This document shows, piece by piece, positions 9,427-18,503 of a DNA stretch of 41,103 bases. The first letter of the stretch is position 1, and each line of letters starts with the position of its first letter. The DNA comes from an uncultured Sphingomonas sp. (GTDB lineage Bacteria; Pseudomonadota; Alphaproteobacteria; Sphingomonadales; Sphingomonadaceae): positions 1 through 41,103 of the forward strand of contig CAJYLT010000011.1 in NCBI GenBank assembly GCA_913775795.1, read 5' to 3'. The notes beneath the pieces were generated by a model that saw only the letters and a program-made list of their open reading frames with translations, was not told the origin of the DNA and searched no databases. The position numbers were made by a program, and so were the translations under genes.

Positions 9427-10100
9427 CCACGCCCCCTCATATGATACCAATGCGTCGCCATCGCCGCGGCCAGCACCGGCGCGACGAGATTGACGACCGG
9501 TACGACAAGCAGCGCCGTCCCCGCCAGCCCCAGCACGAAGCGCCCGCCGCGCGTGCCGCTCCGCCAGTCGCGCATCGCCGCCCGCTGGTGGTGCCGCGCG
9601 GCGACCATGTCGCCGAGATCGCGGCCGAGAAGCCAGCCATTGATGACGAAGAACGCCGCCGCCGTCCCCACGCCCGTCACCAGCAGGGCGATGTAAAGGG
9701 GGGAGAGCGCGAGATTGACGAGGATCGTCCGCCCCGCCGACCCGATGCCCATGGCGACCCCGCGCGCGATCGGCAAGGGCCGCGCACTTGCCAGCGCCGC
9801 CGGATAGTGCCGTCGCTCCACCGCCTCGACCACTTCGTCGGCGAAGATGCCGACGACCGCGATCGCGACCGCGCGGAACAGCAGCCATGACGCCAGCAGC
9901 GCGGCGAACACCGCCGCCACGCCCGCCAACTCGCTCCACCCGCCCGCGCCATAGCTTCGGGCGAGCGTCCGCGCCGCCCACCACCCGCCGCCGCCGAGCG
10001 CGAGGAACACGACGATCGTCAGCCCCAGCGACTTGGCGAGGACGCGCAGCACCGGCGGATCGCCGAGCTGTGCGATCGAGAGGGCGAGCGCGCGGAGCAT
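9423..10100 (-). CDS. EI24/CysZ-like integral membrane protein
   Basis: A 225-residue membrane protein of the EI24 domain family, which includes CysZ, a sulfate permease. It has long hydrophobic segments (SLGLTIVVFLALGGGGWWAA; VAAVFAALLASWLLFRAVAI; a TM near ILVNLALSPLYIALLVTG; a terminal segment near VPVVNLVAPVLAAAM). The motif NGWLLGRDLGDMVAARH and the ending TALLVVPVVNLVAPVLAAAMATHWYH are typical of the family. I place the start at ATG 10100 because the open frame above it is antisense to the adenosine-kinase gene. Whether it carries sulfate is not shown. Confidence 0.85.
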   Translation of the reverse strand: MLRALALSIAQLGDPPVLRVLAKSLGLTIVVFLALGGGGWWAARTLARSYGAGGWSELAGVAAVFAALLASWLLFRAVAIAVVGIFADEVVEAVERRHYPAALASARPLPIARGVAMGIGSAGRTILVNLALSPLYIALLVTGVGTAAAFFVINGWLLGRDLGDMVAARHHQRAAMRDWRSGTRGGRFVLGLAGTALLVVPVVNLVAPVLAAAMATHWYHMRGRG

Positions 10101-10142
10101 GGCCGCCTTGTGCCCGCGGTACCCCGCGAACGCCAGCACCGC

Positions 10143-10178
10143 TTGCGCGCGCGCGGTGCGGGCGATAGGCGCGCGCAA
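10143..10178. promoter_or_regulatory. Perfect 10-bp inverted repeat before the PfkB kinase gene
   Basis: TTGCGCGCGC (10143-10152), a 16-base spacer, and GCGCGCGCAA (10169-10178). It ends just before the ribosome binding site CAGGAG of the kinase at 10195 and lies in the divergent gap with the EI24-like gene. It could be an operator or a leader hairpin. GC-rich alternating sequence raises the chance of coincidence. Confidence 0.4.
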
Positions 10179-10194
10179 ACGCCAGGAGCATGAA

Positions 10195-11193
10195 TTGACC
10201 AACATCCAGTACGACGTCGTCGCGATCGGCAATGCCATCGTCGACATTCTCTCGCAGGCCGACGACGCCTTCCTCGCGGCAGAGGGGATGAACAAGGGCT
10301 CGATGCAGCTCATGTTCTCGCCTGAGGATGCCGACGCGCTCTATGACAAGATGGGGCCGGGGCGCGAGATTTCGGGCGGATCGGCGGCCAACACCGTCGC
10401 CGGCATGGCGGCGCTCGGCGACCGCTGCGGCTTCATCGGCCAGGTCGCCGACGACCAGCTCGGCCAGGTGTTCGGCCATGACATCCGTGCGCAGGGCGTC
10501 CGCTTCGACACCGCGCCGCGCGCCGGCGAGCCCACGACCGCGCGCTGCCTGATCTTCGTCACGCCCGATGGCCAGCGGACGATGAACACCTTCCTCGGCG
10601 CGTCGCAGTTCCTGCCCGAGGCGGCGCTCGACCGCGCGATGATCGAGAGCGCGGCGATCCTGTATCTCGAGGGCTATCTCTGGGATCCCGAAGAACCGCG
10701 GGCGGCGATGCGCGCGGCGATCGACTATGCGCGCGGCGCGGGGCGCAAGGTCGCCTTCACGCTGTCGGACGTGTTCTGCATCAGCCGGCATGGCGACGAC
10801 TTCCGCCGGCTGATCGCCGAGGGCCTGATCGACATCCTGTTCGCCAACGAGAACGAGCTGCTGGCGCTGGCGCAGGGCGACGATTTCGAGGCGGCGGTGT
10901 CGGCGATTTCGGCGCAGGTCCCCGTCCTCGTCGTGACGCGCGGCGAGCATGGCGCGATCGCGGTGTCGAACGGCGAGCGGGCCGAGGTCGGCGCCGAGCC
11001 GATCGAGCGCGTCGTCGACACGACCGGCGCGGGCGACCTGTTCGCGGCGGGCTTCCTCCACGGCCAGGCGAAGGGGCAGGACCTGTCGACCTCGCTCCGC
11101 ACCGGCGCGCTGTGTGCGGCGGAGATCATCTCGCACTATGGCGCACGGCCCGAGGTGGACCTGAAGGCTATGATCGCGCAGAAACTCGGCTGA
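10195..11193 (+). CDS. PfkB-family carbohydrate/nucleoside kinase (adenosine-kinase-like)
   Basis: A 332-residue ribokinase-fold kinase. The N-terminus TNIQYDVVAIGNAIVDIL and substrate-binding GGSAANTVAGMAALG are typical of the adenosine kinase-like branch common in alphaproteobacteria. The C-terminal PfkB signature DTTGAGDLFAAGFLHG carries the anion hole and the catalytic Asp (DTTGAGD). The start is TTG 10195, 8 bases after GGAG; upstream in-frame codons are antisense to the neighbouring gene. The substrate could be adenosine, a sugar or another nucleoside. Cytosolic. The M19 dipeptidase follows by 23 bases. Confidence 0.92.
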   Translation: MTNIQYDVVAIGNAIVDILSQADDAFLAAEGMNKGSMQLMFSPEDADALYDKMGPGREISGGSAANTVAGMAALGDRCGFIGQVADDQLGQVFGHDIRAQGVRFDTAPRAGEPTTARCLIFVTPDGQRTMNTFLGASQFLPEAALDRAMIESAAILYLEGYLWDPEEPRAAMRAAIDYARGAGRKVAFTLSDVFCISRHGDDFRRLIAEGLIDILFANENELLALAQGDDFEAAVSAISAQVPVLVVTRGEHGAIAVSNGERAEVGAEPIERVVDTTGAGDLFAAGFLHGQAKGQDLSTSLRTGALCAAEIISHYGARPEVDLKAMIAQKLG

Positions 11194-11216
11194 GTTTCAC
11201 GAGGGGAGAGGCGGCG

Positions 11217-12455
11217 ATGCGCGGACGGTTCTGGATCGGTCTCGCGCTTGCCGCCGCCCCGCTGCCCGCGGCGGCACAATCCCCGGCGCACCAAAAGATC
11301 GAGGCGCGGCTCGACCGCTTCCTCGCGACCCGGCCGGTGATCGACGGGCACAACGACCTGCCCTGGGAAATCCGCGAGAAATATGGCGCCTCGCCGGAGG
11401 CAGCGCATCTTGAGGGCGATACTTCGTCTGCTGCCGCGCCGCTCCAGACCGACCTGCCGCGGCTGAAGCGCGGGGGCTATGCCGCGCAATTCTGGTCGGT
11501 GTGGATCCCGCAAACGACGACCGGCCCGGCGGCGGTCGAAACCACGCTCGAACAGATCGACATCGTCCGGCGGATGGTTGCCGCCCATCCCGACCGGCTC
11601 GCGCTGGCGACCACGGCAAGCGAGGTCGAGGCGGCGCGCCGGGCGGGCAGGGTCGCCAGCCTGATCGGGGCGGAGGGTGGCGGGCAGATCGACGGCAATC
11701 TCGCCGTCCTGCGCCAGTATCGCGCGCTCGGCGTCGTCTATCTGACGCCCACGCATACGAAGAACATCGCCTGGGCCGACAGCGGCACCGACGTGCCCGC
11801 CGTCCGCGGCCTGACCGATTTCGGGCGACAGGTCATCGCCGAGATGAACCGCATCGGCATGATCGTCGACCTCAGCCACACGTCGCCCGACACGATGCGT
11901 GCCGCGATCGCCGTGTCGAAGGCGCCGGTGATATTCAGCCACTCCAACGCCTATGCGGTCAATCCGCACCCGCGCAACGTCCCCGATGACGTGCTCGCCT
12001 CATTGAAGGCGAACGGCGGCATCGTCATGGTCAACGTCTATCCGGTCTTCGTCTCCGCCAAGGCGCGCGCGTGGCAGGCGGCGAAGGCGGCGGAGGAAGC
12101 GCGGCTGACCGGATCGCCCGCCGGACTGATGCTCGGCCAGCCGGCGGCGGCGGTCGAGGCGAAGATGGCCGAATGGGTCGCCGCGCATCCGCAGCCCCCC
12201 GTCACCGCCACGGACGTCGCCGATCAGGTCGAGCATATCGCCCGCATTGCCGGCCGCGATCATGTCGGCCTGGGCGGCGATTACGACGGTATCAGCGGCG
12301 CGGGGCCGGAGGGAATGAAGGGCGTCGACGGCTGGCGGCTGCTGTTCGCCGAACTGATGCGCCGTGGGTGGAGCGACGCGGATCTCGCCAAGCTGGCGGG
12401 CGGCAACATCCTGCGCGTGATGCGCGGGGTGGAGGCCGCCGCCGCCGGGCGTTAG
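11217..12455 (+). CDS. Membrane dipeptidase (peptidase family M19)
   Basis: A 412-residue exported dipeptidase. A signal peptide is visible (RFWIGLALAAAPLPAAAQSPA, cleavage likely after AAA or AAQ). Zinc ligands and active-site elements of M19 are present in order: DGHNDLPW (HxD), GAEGGGQI (bridging Glu), VDLSHTSP, FSHSNAYAVNPHPRNV and GLGGDYDG. The family hydrolyses dipeptides, including D-amino-acid ones, in the periplasm or on lipid anchors. ATG 11217 follows a good AGGGGAGAG ribosome site. Its TAG and the neighbouring SMR gene's TAA occupy overlapping bases at 12452-12455, tail to tail. Confidence 0.93.
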   Translation: MRGRFWIGLALAAAPLPAAAQSPAHQKIEARLDRFLATRPVIDGHNDLPWEIREKYGASPEAAHLEGDTSSAAAPLQTDLPRLKRGGYAAQFWSVWIPQTTTGPAAVETTLEQIDIVRRMVAAHPDRLALATTASEVEAARRAGRVASLIGAEGGGQIDGNLAVLRQYRALGVVYLTPTHTKNIAWADSGTDVPAVRGLTDFGRQVIAEMNRIGMIVDLSHTSPDTMRAAIAVSKAPVIFSHSNAYAVNPHPRNVPDDVLASLKANGGIVMVNVYPVFVSAKARAWQAAKAAEEARLTGSPAGLMLGQPAAAVEAKMAEWVAAHPQPPVTATDVADQVEHIARIAGRDHVGLGGDYDGISGAGPEGMKGVDGWRLLFAELMRRGWSDADLAKLAGGNILRVMRGVEAAAAGR

Positions 12456-12772
12456 GCGGTCGCGGTCAGCTTGGTGCCGACCACGCCCACCACGATCAGC
12501 GCGATGAAGCCGAGCTGGACCGTGTTCACCTTCTCGCCGAACAGCCAGATGCCGAGCAGCGTCACGCCGACCGCGCCAAGCCCCGTCCACACCGCATAGG
12601 CGGTGCCGGCGGGTAGCCCGCGCATCGCCATCGCGAGCAGGCCCATGTTCACGAAGCTGAGCACGATCGGCACCGCCGACGCGGTCCAGGTTCCTTGCGT
12701 CGCTGCCCATTTCAGGCTCAGCGCCCAGATGATTTCGGTCACGACCGCGACCCCGAGGATGACCCAAGCCAT
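12452..12772 (-). CDS. SMR family multidrug/guanidinium transporter
   Basis: A 106-residue, four-TM small multidrug resistance protein. Family marks are the TM1 glutamate in VVTEIIWALSLKWA, AYAVWTGLGAVGVTLLGIWLFGE in TM3, and a last TM ending VVGVVGTKL. The pattern is of the SugE/EmrE type; Gdx (SugE) proteins export guanidinium ions, EmrE types export quaternary ammonium drugs, and the sequence alone does not settle which. The second of two consecutive ATGs (12772) is preferred because GAGGAG is then about 6 bases away; ATG 12775 is possible. No guanidine riboswitch is evident in the about 100 bases upstream. Confidence 0.93.
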   Translation of the reverse strand: MAWVILGVAVVTEIIWALSLKWAATQGTWTASAVPIVLSFVNMGLLAMAMRGLPAGTAYAVWTGLGAVGVTLLGIWLFGEKVNTVQLGFIALIVVGVVGTKLTATA

Positions 12773-12877
12773 CATCGTCTCCTCATAATCGGGCTCGTCA
12801 GGAAAGTGCCGGCCGGAAACCCGAAAAGAGGCCGTGCGTGCGCGCCGCCTAGCCGATGGCGCGCGGCGGGTCCAGCT

Positions 12878-13102
12878 TCAGCGACGGGCGAGCGTGCGGC
12901 CGGTCCAGATGCCGAAGCCGATCCCGACGATCGCGAGGGCGCCGTTCACGACAAGCGCCACCTCGATCAGTCGGATGCTGCCCGTCGCCGCGGCGACCAT
13001 CGTGAGGCTGAACGCGAGCACGGCGGCGATCCACAGATAGCTCGAGCGGGCAATCACGGTCCTGTGGGCGTCATCCATCAGCGATCTCATCGCGCACAGC
13101 AT
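12878..13102 (-). CDS. Small two-TM hypothetical protein
   Basis: A product of up to 74 residues, not recognised. It carries two hydrophobic segments (YLWIAAVLAFSLTMVAAATG and IEVALVVNGALAIVGIGFGIW) with a short basic end (TGRTLARR), so it is a small inner-membrane protein. The start is uncertain: ATG 13102, 13090 or 13078 are all in frame, none with a strong ribosome site. It lies 21 bases downstream of prsT on the same strand and could be the last gene of that operon. Confidence 0.55.
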   Translation of the reverse strand: MLCAMRSLMDDAHRTVIARSSYLWIAAVLAFSLTMVAAATGSIRLIEVALVVNGALAIVGIGFGIWTGRTLARR

Positions 13103-13123
13103 GCTTGAAACGCTGCGCGCCGA

Positions 13124-15118
13124 CTAGCCTGCCACTTCGGCCTCACGCAGATGCTGGGCGATGATGGGATCGCCTGGTGCCATCGACCGCGCCTTGCGCA
13201 GCAGGTCGCGGGCACCGCTGGCGTTGCCGTTGGCGAGGAGCGCCGCGCCGTATGCGTCGGCGATCGCCGGATTCTGCGGCTGGAGCGCATAGGCGGCGGC
13301 GGCGTACTCAATCGCGCGCGCGTCGTTCTCCAGCCCCAGATGCGCCAGCGCCAGCTCGGCGAGCAGGCCGGCGTCGCGATCGCCGACCCGCAGGCGCAGT
13401 TCCTCCAGCGTGGCGGCGGCGGCGGCATCGTCACCGGCGGCCAGCTGCCAGTGCGCGGACAGGCGCAGCGCGGCGACGTTCTGCGGATTCTGCGACAGGA
13501 ACAGCGCCAGCGTGCTTGCCGCCTTTTCCCGCTGGCCCGACGCGTCGAGCGCCTCGATCAGCCGCATCGCGGCCGGCTCGTCGAAGCGGAGCGCGGCAGC
13601 GCGGGCATAGGCGGCGGCGGCGTCGGCGGGGCGCTTGCCCATCATCCATACGTCGCCCAGCAGCAACTGCGCCGCCGGCACGCCGGGGTTGGCATCGGCC
13701 AGCGCCCGTGTCTCCGCCAGCGCCTGCGGTCCGTTGGCGGCAGCGATCAGGCCGCGGATCAGCGCGATCCGCTCGGCCGGCGATCCGCCCGCGGCGCGCT
13801 GTTGCAGCACGCCGAGGCCGTCGTCGGGACTGAACGCCGCGACCGCGGCGGGGGCGGGCTGCGCGGCGCGGTCGAGCAGTCGCGCCGCGATCTGTCGCTC
13901 GCCGATCCGCTCATGCGCGCGCGCGGCGAGCGCCAGCGCATAGCTGTCGGCATCCGGCCGCGCGACGACGGGGGCGAGCACGCCGATCGCATTGCGCGCC
14001 GCGTCGGAGCGGAGATAGGCGGTCGCCAGCAGCTTGCGCGCGGTGATGTTCATCGGCTGGCGCGTGACCAGCGTGCGCAGGCCGGCGATCGCCTGTTCCT
14101 GCTCGCCTGCTTGCAGGTCAAGGACGCCGCGCAGCAGCATGACGCCCGGCAGATCGTCGATCGCGCCGTTCGCGTGATCGAGCACGTCGCGCGCCAGATC
14201 GAACTTGCGCGCGCGCGCCGCGAGCACGGCCTGGAGATAGAGCGCCTGCGGGCTGCCCTTGCGCACCAGCGTCGCGCGGCGCAGCGCCGCCAGCATGTCG
14301 CGCGCCCGGCCCAGCTCGCCGAGCGTGGCGGCATATTGGATGAGCGCCGCGTGATTGCGCGGATCGCTCGTCAGCGACCGCTCGAACCAAGGGAGCGCGG
14401 CGGTAAGGCCGTATTGCTCGCGCACCAGTTCACCGCGCAGCGCCAACGCGTCGGTCGATCGCGGGGCGGCGGCGACGGCACGCGCGCTCGCCTCGATCGC
14501 GCCCGAAAGGTCGGCGGCGGCGCGGCGCGTGCGGGCGAGCGCCAGCCACGCCGCCCCGTCGCCGGGGCGCGCCGCGACCGCGCGGTTCAGGATCGTCAGC
14601 GCGTCGCCGAAACGCCCGGTGCGCATCGCCAGTTCGGCGCGGACCAGATCCGCTTCGGCCGCGTCGCCCGTGTCGGCGGCGGCCAGTTCGTCGGCGGCGC
14701 GCTTGGGGTCGCCCATCAGCATCAGCGCGCGGGCGCGCAGGTGACGCGTGCGCTTCATATCGAAGCCCACCGCCTGTGCGCGGTCGAGCGAGGCGCCGGC
14801 ACCCAGCCCGTCATCGAGCGCAAGCTGCATCCGCGCCAGTCCCACCTGACCCGCGCCCCAGTTCGGATCGGCTGCGACGGCATCCCCCGCGGCCGCACGC
14901 GCGGCGGAGGGATTGCCAGCCTTCAGCAACGCCTCGGCCATCGCCAGCGACTTTTCCGCCGCGGGCCGGTCGGCGCGGTCGGGCAGCAGCCCCCGGATGC
15001 CGAGCGTGACGACGCCCAGCCCGAACAGCGCGATGACGCCGATGACGATACGGCGTCGCCAGCGGCGGCGGACGCTCCCGCTGCGGCGGACGGGCTTGGG
15101 CTCAGGGCTGGAGGTCAT
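13124..15118 (-). CDS. prsT: XrtA/PEP-CTERM system TPR-repeat protein PrsT
   Basis: A 664-residue protein with a basic cytoplasmic start, one TM anchor (about residues 23-42, RRIVIGVIALFGLGVVTLG) and then tandem TPR-like helix pairs to the end (for example AAADPNWGAGQVGLARMQLA, and the A-L-Y-D/P spacing around YAAAAYALQPQNPAIADAYG). The TPR array would face the periplasm. In exosortase (PEP-CTERM) genomes a TPR protein of this type sits beside prsK and prsR, as here. Its start overlaps the prsR stop by 17 bases, indicating one transcript. Role is probably assembly or export of exopolysaccharide; the molecular partner is not known. Confidence 0.85.
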   Translation of the reverse strand: MTSSPEPKPVRRSGSVRRRWRRRIVIGVIALFGLGVVTLGIRGLLPDRADRPAAEKSLAMAEALLKAGNPSAARAAAGDAVAADPNWGAGQVGLARMQLALDDGLGAGASLDRAQAVGFDMKRTRHLRARALMLMGDPKRAADELAAADTGDAAEADLVRAELAMRTGRFGDALTILNRAVAARPGDGAAWLALARTRRAAADLSGAIEASARAVAAAPRSTDALALRGELVREQYGLTAALPWFERSLTSDPRNHAALIQYAATLGELGRARDMLAALRRATLVRKGSPQALYLQAVLAARARKFDLARDVLDHANGAIDDLPGVMLLRGVLDLQAGEQEQAIAGLRTLVTRQPMNITARKLLATAYLRSDAARNAIGVLAPVVARPDADSYALALAARAHERIGERQIAARLLDRAAQPAPAAVAAFSPDDGLGVLQQRAAGGSPAERIALIRGLIAAANGPQALAETRALADANPGVPAAQLLLGDVWMMGKRPADAAAAYARAAALRFDEPAAMRLIEALDASGQREKAASTLALFLSQNPQNVAALRLSAHWQLAAGDDAAAAATLEELRLRVGDRDAGLLAELALAHLGLENDARAIEYAAAAYALQPQNPAIADAYGAALLANGNASGARDLLRKARSMAPGDPIIAQHLREAEVAG

Positions 15119-16454
15119 AGGCCTTCATCAGGTCGTAGAGGGTAGGGCGGCTGATCCCGAGCAGCCGGGCGGTGCCCGAGATATTGCCCTCGGCATGGGC
15201 GAGGGCCTGTCGGATCGCGGCACGGTCGGCCGCCTCGCGCACCGCGCGCAGGTTGATCGGCAGGGCCGGGGCGGCATCGCCGGTAAGGTCGAGGTCGTCG
15301 GCAGTGACGTGGCTGCCATCGGCCATGATGACCGCGCGCTTCACCCGGTTTTCGAGCTCCCGCACGTTGCCGGGCCAGCCCCATCCCTCGATCGCGGCGA
15401 TCGCGTCTGGGGTGAAGCCCTTGACCGGCAGCTTCATCGCCGCGGCATGGCGCTTCAGGAAATGGCGGGCGAGGAGCACGGCATCGCCCGACCGCTCCGC
15501 CAGTGCCGGGATGCGCACGACGATCTCGGCGAGGCGGTAATACAGGTCCTCGCGGAAGCGGCCATCGGCGACCATCGCGTCGACGTCCTGGTGCGTGGCG
15601 CAAACGATGCGCGTGTCGACCGCGATCGGACGCCGCCCGCCAATCCGCTCGATCACTCGCTCCTGAAGGAAGCGCAGCAGCTTGACCTGAAGCGGCAGCG
15701 GCACGTCGCCGATCTCGTCAAGGAACAACGTGCCCCCCGCGGCCTGCTCGATCTTGCCCTCGGTCGTCTTGACCGCGCCGGTGAACGCGCCCTTCTCGTG
15801 CCCGAACAGTTCGCTTTCGAGGAGCGTCTCGGGGATGGCGGCGCAGTTGATCGCGACGAATGCGCCGCCGCCGCGCGGGCTGGCATCGTGCAGGCTGCGG
15901 GCGAGCACTTCCTTGCCGGTACCGCTGGCGCCCAGCAGCATGACCGACACGTCGGCGCCCGCCACCCGCTCGATCATCCGCGTGACCTTGAGCATTTCGG
16001 GCGAGGCGGTGACGAGCCCCTGGGCGCGCTCGCCGCCGCGTTCGGCCAGGCGTCGGTTCTCGGCTTCCAGCGCGTGGACGTGGAATGCGCGCGCGACGAT
16101 CAGGCCGAGCGCATCGATGTCGATCGGCTTGGCGTAGAAGTCCCACGCGCCCTCGGCGATCGCCCGACGCGCGCTTTGGCGCTCGCCATGGCCGGAAGCG
16201 ACGATGACCTTGAGGTCGGGTTTCAGCGCCAGCATCTCGGCCAGCGCGGCGAACCCCTCGCTTACGCCGTCGGGATCGGGTGGCAGGCCGAGGTCGAGGG
16301 TCGCGACCGCAGGTTCCTCGGCGCGCAGCAGGGTGAGGGCGGTCGCGCGGTCGGGGGCGATCAGCACTTCGTACCCGTCATAGGCCCAGCGCAATTGCCG
16401 CTGAAGGCCGGGATCGTCCTCGACCACGAGCAGCTTGGGGAGGGGCGTCGTCAT
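15102..16454 (-). CDS. prsR: PEP-CTERM-type sigma-54 response regulator PrsR
   Basis: A 450-residue NtrC-like regulator. The REC domain (about 8-120) has the acidic pocket VEDD, the phospho-acceptor Asp54 (ATLDLGLP) and Lys109 (FYAKP). The AAA+ domain follows: Walker A GASGTGKE (175-182), sigma-54 contact loop GAFTGA (222-227), Walker B GGTLFLDEIGD, REDLYYRL and WPGNVREL. A Fis-type HTH ends it (GNISGTARLLGISRPTLYDL). It should activate RpoN promoters after phosphorylation by PrsK, classically those of PEP-CTERM protein and exopolysaccharide genes. ATG overlaps the prsK stop (ATGA, 16451-16454), so kinase and regulator are translationally coupled. Confidence 0.93.
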   Translation of the reverse strand: MTTPLPKLLVVEDDPGLQRQLRWAYDGYEVLIAPDRATALTLLRAEEPAVATLDLGLPPDPDGVSEGFAALAEMLALKPDLKVIVASGHGERQSARRAIAEGAWDFYAKPIDIDALGLIVARAFHVHALEAENRRLAERGGERAQGLVTASPEMLKVTRMIERVAGADVSVMLLGASGTGKEVLARSLHDASPRGGGAFVAINCAAIPETLLESELFGHEKGAFTGAVKTTEGKIEQAAGGTLFLDEIGDVPLPLQVKLLRFLQERVIERIGGRRPIAVDTRIVCATHQDVDAMVADGRFREDLYYRLAEIVVRIPALAERSGDAVLLARHFLKRHAAAMKLPVKGFTPDAIAAIEGWGWPGNVRELENRVKRAVIMADGSHVTADDLDLTGDAAPALPINLRAVREAADRAAIRQALAHAEGNISGTARLLGISRPTLYDLMKAYDLQP

Positions 16455-18499
16455 GCCGCGCGCTCCATCGAGCTGGCCGAAGGGAGGATCAGGCGGAAGC
16501 GGCTGCCCTCGCCCTCGCGGCTCGATACCTCGATCGCGCCGCCCATCGCCGCCGCGATCGCACGCGCCTCGTACGTGCCGATGCCGAACCCCGCGGGCTT
16601 GGTCGAGACGAACGGCTTGAACAGGCGGTCGCGCATGAAGGCGGCCGACATGCCGCAGCCGCGGTCGATGACCTCGGCGACGACGCGCGGCCCCTCGATC
16701 CGCACGGCGACGCCGACCGGCTCGCCGGGCGGGCTCGCCTCGATCGCGTTCTGGATCAGGTGGCGCAGGACCTGCGTCGCGCCGCTCGGATCGGCGAGCG
16801 CGATCGCCGCCGGATCGCCGGTGACGACGACCGGGTGGGTCAGCCGCCGCTCGCCCGCCAGCGTTTCGGCAAGGCCGAGCAGCGGCACCGCACGCGGCGC
16901 GTCGGTCCGCGGCGCCCGATCCTGCGACAGGCGGGTGACCAGTTCGGTCATCCGCCCGGCGGATTCGTTCAGCGTCGCGACCATGTCGGCGCGAAAGGCG
17001 GGGTTGTCGGCATGGCGTTCGGCATTGCGCGCGACGAGGCTCAATTGGCTCACCAGATTCTTGATGTCGTGAAGGATGAAGGCGAAGCGGCGGTTGAACT
17101 CATCGAAGCGTTCGGCCTCGGCCAGGCGGGCCTGCGCCTGCTGCTCGGCCAGCGAGCTCGCCGCCTGCCGCCCCGCGACCTTCAGGAGGTCGAAATCCTC
17201 CCAGTCGAGTGCGCGGGGCAGCGGCGGGCGGGCCAGCACGATCGCGCCGGCAAGGCTCCCTGCATGCGGCAGCGGGACGATCGCCCATGCCTCCGCACAG
17301 TCGAGCAGCGTCGCCGGGATCGTGTCGGCATCGGCGGGCGCGCCGCCGGCGCGGATAGCGTCCAGCTCGATCACGCGGCCGGTGTCGCCCAAGTGCCGGG
17401 CGAGCAGGTCGTCGCCGATCTGTGAGGGCAGCGCCGCGGCGTCCCAGCGCCATTCGGCCGCCGGCACCAGCGTATCGCCCGACAGCGTCAACAGGACCCC
17501 GCCCGGCGCATCGAGCAATTCGGCGATCGCGCGGATCACGCGCGCGTCGAGCGCATCGCCGTCCGCCCGATGCCCCAGCGTTTCGGTGAACCGCATCCAC
17601 TCGGCCCGGTAGTCGTAGCGGTGGCGGAACAGATGCTTCATTGCCTTGACGCGCAGCCAGGCGCGCGCACCGGGTGAGGCGAGGACGGCGAGCAGCGCGG
17701 CGGTCGAGCCGAACACGAAGGCGGTCTGGAGCACGCGGGCATGCGTGCCGCCCATGATCGCCAGCCCTTCGGTCACGCTGGCGAAGATCGCGAAATAGCT
17801 GAGCACCGCGAGCAGCGACAGCGACTGGACCGCGACGGCGCGCGACAGTTGGATCGGCCGTTCATCGCGCCGCTGAAGATCGGCGGCGAAGACGGCGGCG
17901 ACCACGACCATGACCGCGCCGCGCATGGCAAGGATCGCGTCGGGCCAGCTTCCCGTCGCCCAGGCCAGCGTCAGGATGTTGGCATCGACGAGCCACATCG
18001 CCGCGATGCCGAGTGTCGCAGCGCGCAGGCTGGCGCCGTTCGCGCGGGCATGGACATGCTGGACGAGGACGAGCGCGGCGACGCTAGCAAGCAGCCGCAG
18101 GATCACGCCGGCATCGACCAGCGCGGCGGCCATCGCCGGATCGCGGATCATCGCGCCGGCAGAGCCGACCGCGCCGCCGACGACGATGACCACCGCGAGC
18201 ACCGCATGCAGCGCAAGGCCCGATCCGCGCGTCGCCCGGTCGCCTTCGTGCTGGCCGGCCCGCCAAAGAAAGGCGAGCCAGCCGAGGTTGCGCAGCGTCT
18301 CCGCCAGCCGCGTCACCCCGTCGCCGCCGCCAAGCCCCGCGACGGCGAGCGCCCACAATGCGGTCAGCGCCAGCGCGGTGGCGAGCCCCAGCCGCCGCCG
18401 CGGCTGTCGCCACGTCCACGCCGCCAGCGCCGCGAACAGCAGCGCGGCGAGCGAATGGCTCCACAGCGTCAGCAGGTCGAGGGCACCGTTCGCCAGCAT
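16451..18499 (-). CDS. prsK: PEP-CTERM-type sensor histidine kinase PrsK
   Basis: A 682-residue kinase. The N-terminal third is a row of hydrophobic segments (about eight TMs), then a GAF-like domain (around residues 290-440), then the transmitter. The phospho-acceptor is His477 in FILHDIKNLVSQL; the HATPase domain shows the N box HLIQNAIEA, G1 VIDRGCGMS and G2 GFGIGTYEA. This TM-GAF-kinase layout matches PrsK of XrtA systems. I prefer ATG 18499; a GTG at 18514 would add five residues and overlap the upstream glycosyltransferase stop. The stimulus is unknown. Confidence 0.92.
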   Translation of the reverse strand: MLANGALDLLTLWSHSLAALLFAALAAWTWRQPRRRLGLATALALTALWALAVAGLGGGDGVTRLAETLRNLGWLAFLWRAGQHEGDRATRGSGLALHAVLAVVIVVGGAVGSAGAMIRDPAMAAALVDAGVILRLLASVAALVLVQHVHARANGASLRAATLGIAAMWLVDANILTLAWATGSWPDAILAMRGAVMVVVAAVFAADLQRRDERPIQLSRAVAVQSLSLLAVLSYFAIFASVTEGLAIMGGTHARVLQTAFVFGSTAALLAVLASPGARAWLRVKAMKHLFRHRYDYRAEWMRFTETLGHRADGDALDARVIRAIAELLDAPGGVLLTLSGDTLVPAAEWRWDAAALPSQIGDDLLARHLGDTGRVIELDAIRAGGAPADADTIPATLLDCAEAWAIVPLPHAGSLAGAIVLARPPLPRALDWEDFDLLKVAGRQAASSLAEQQAQARLAEAERFDEFNRRFAFILHDIKNLVSQLSLVARNAERHADNPAFRADMVATLNESAGRMTELVTRLSQDRAPRTDAPRAVPLLGLAETLAGERRLTHPVVVTGDPAAIALADPSGATQVLRHLIQNAIEASPPGEPVGVAVRIEGPRVVAEVIDRGCGMSAAFMRDRLFKPFVSTKPAGFGIGTYEARAIAAAMGGAIEVSSREGEGSRFRLILPSASSMERAA

Positions 18500-18503
18500 C
18501 GGC

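Noticed and set aside
9052..11136. A long minus-strand open frame spanning the lipoprotein and the kinase
   Set aside because: Only its last 125 codons are a real gene (the lipoprotein); the rest is antisense to the EI24-like region and the PfkB kinase without motifs.
14913..17072. A 719-codon plus-strand open frame over prsT/prsR/prsK
   Set aside because: Shadow of three recognised minus-strand genes; composition and lack of motifs fit antisense reading.
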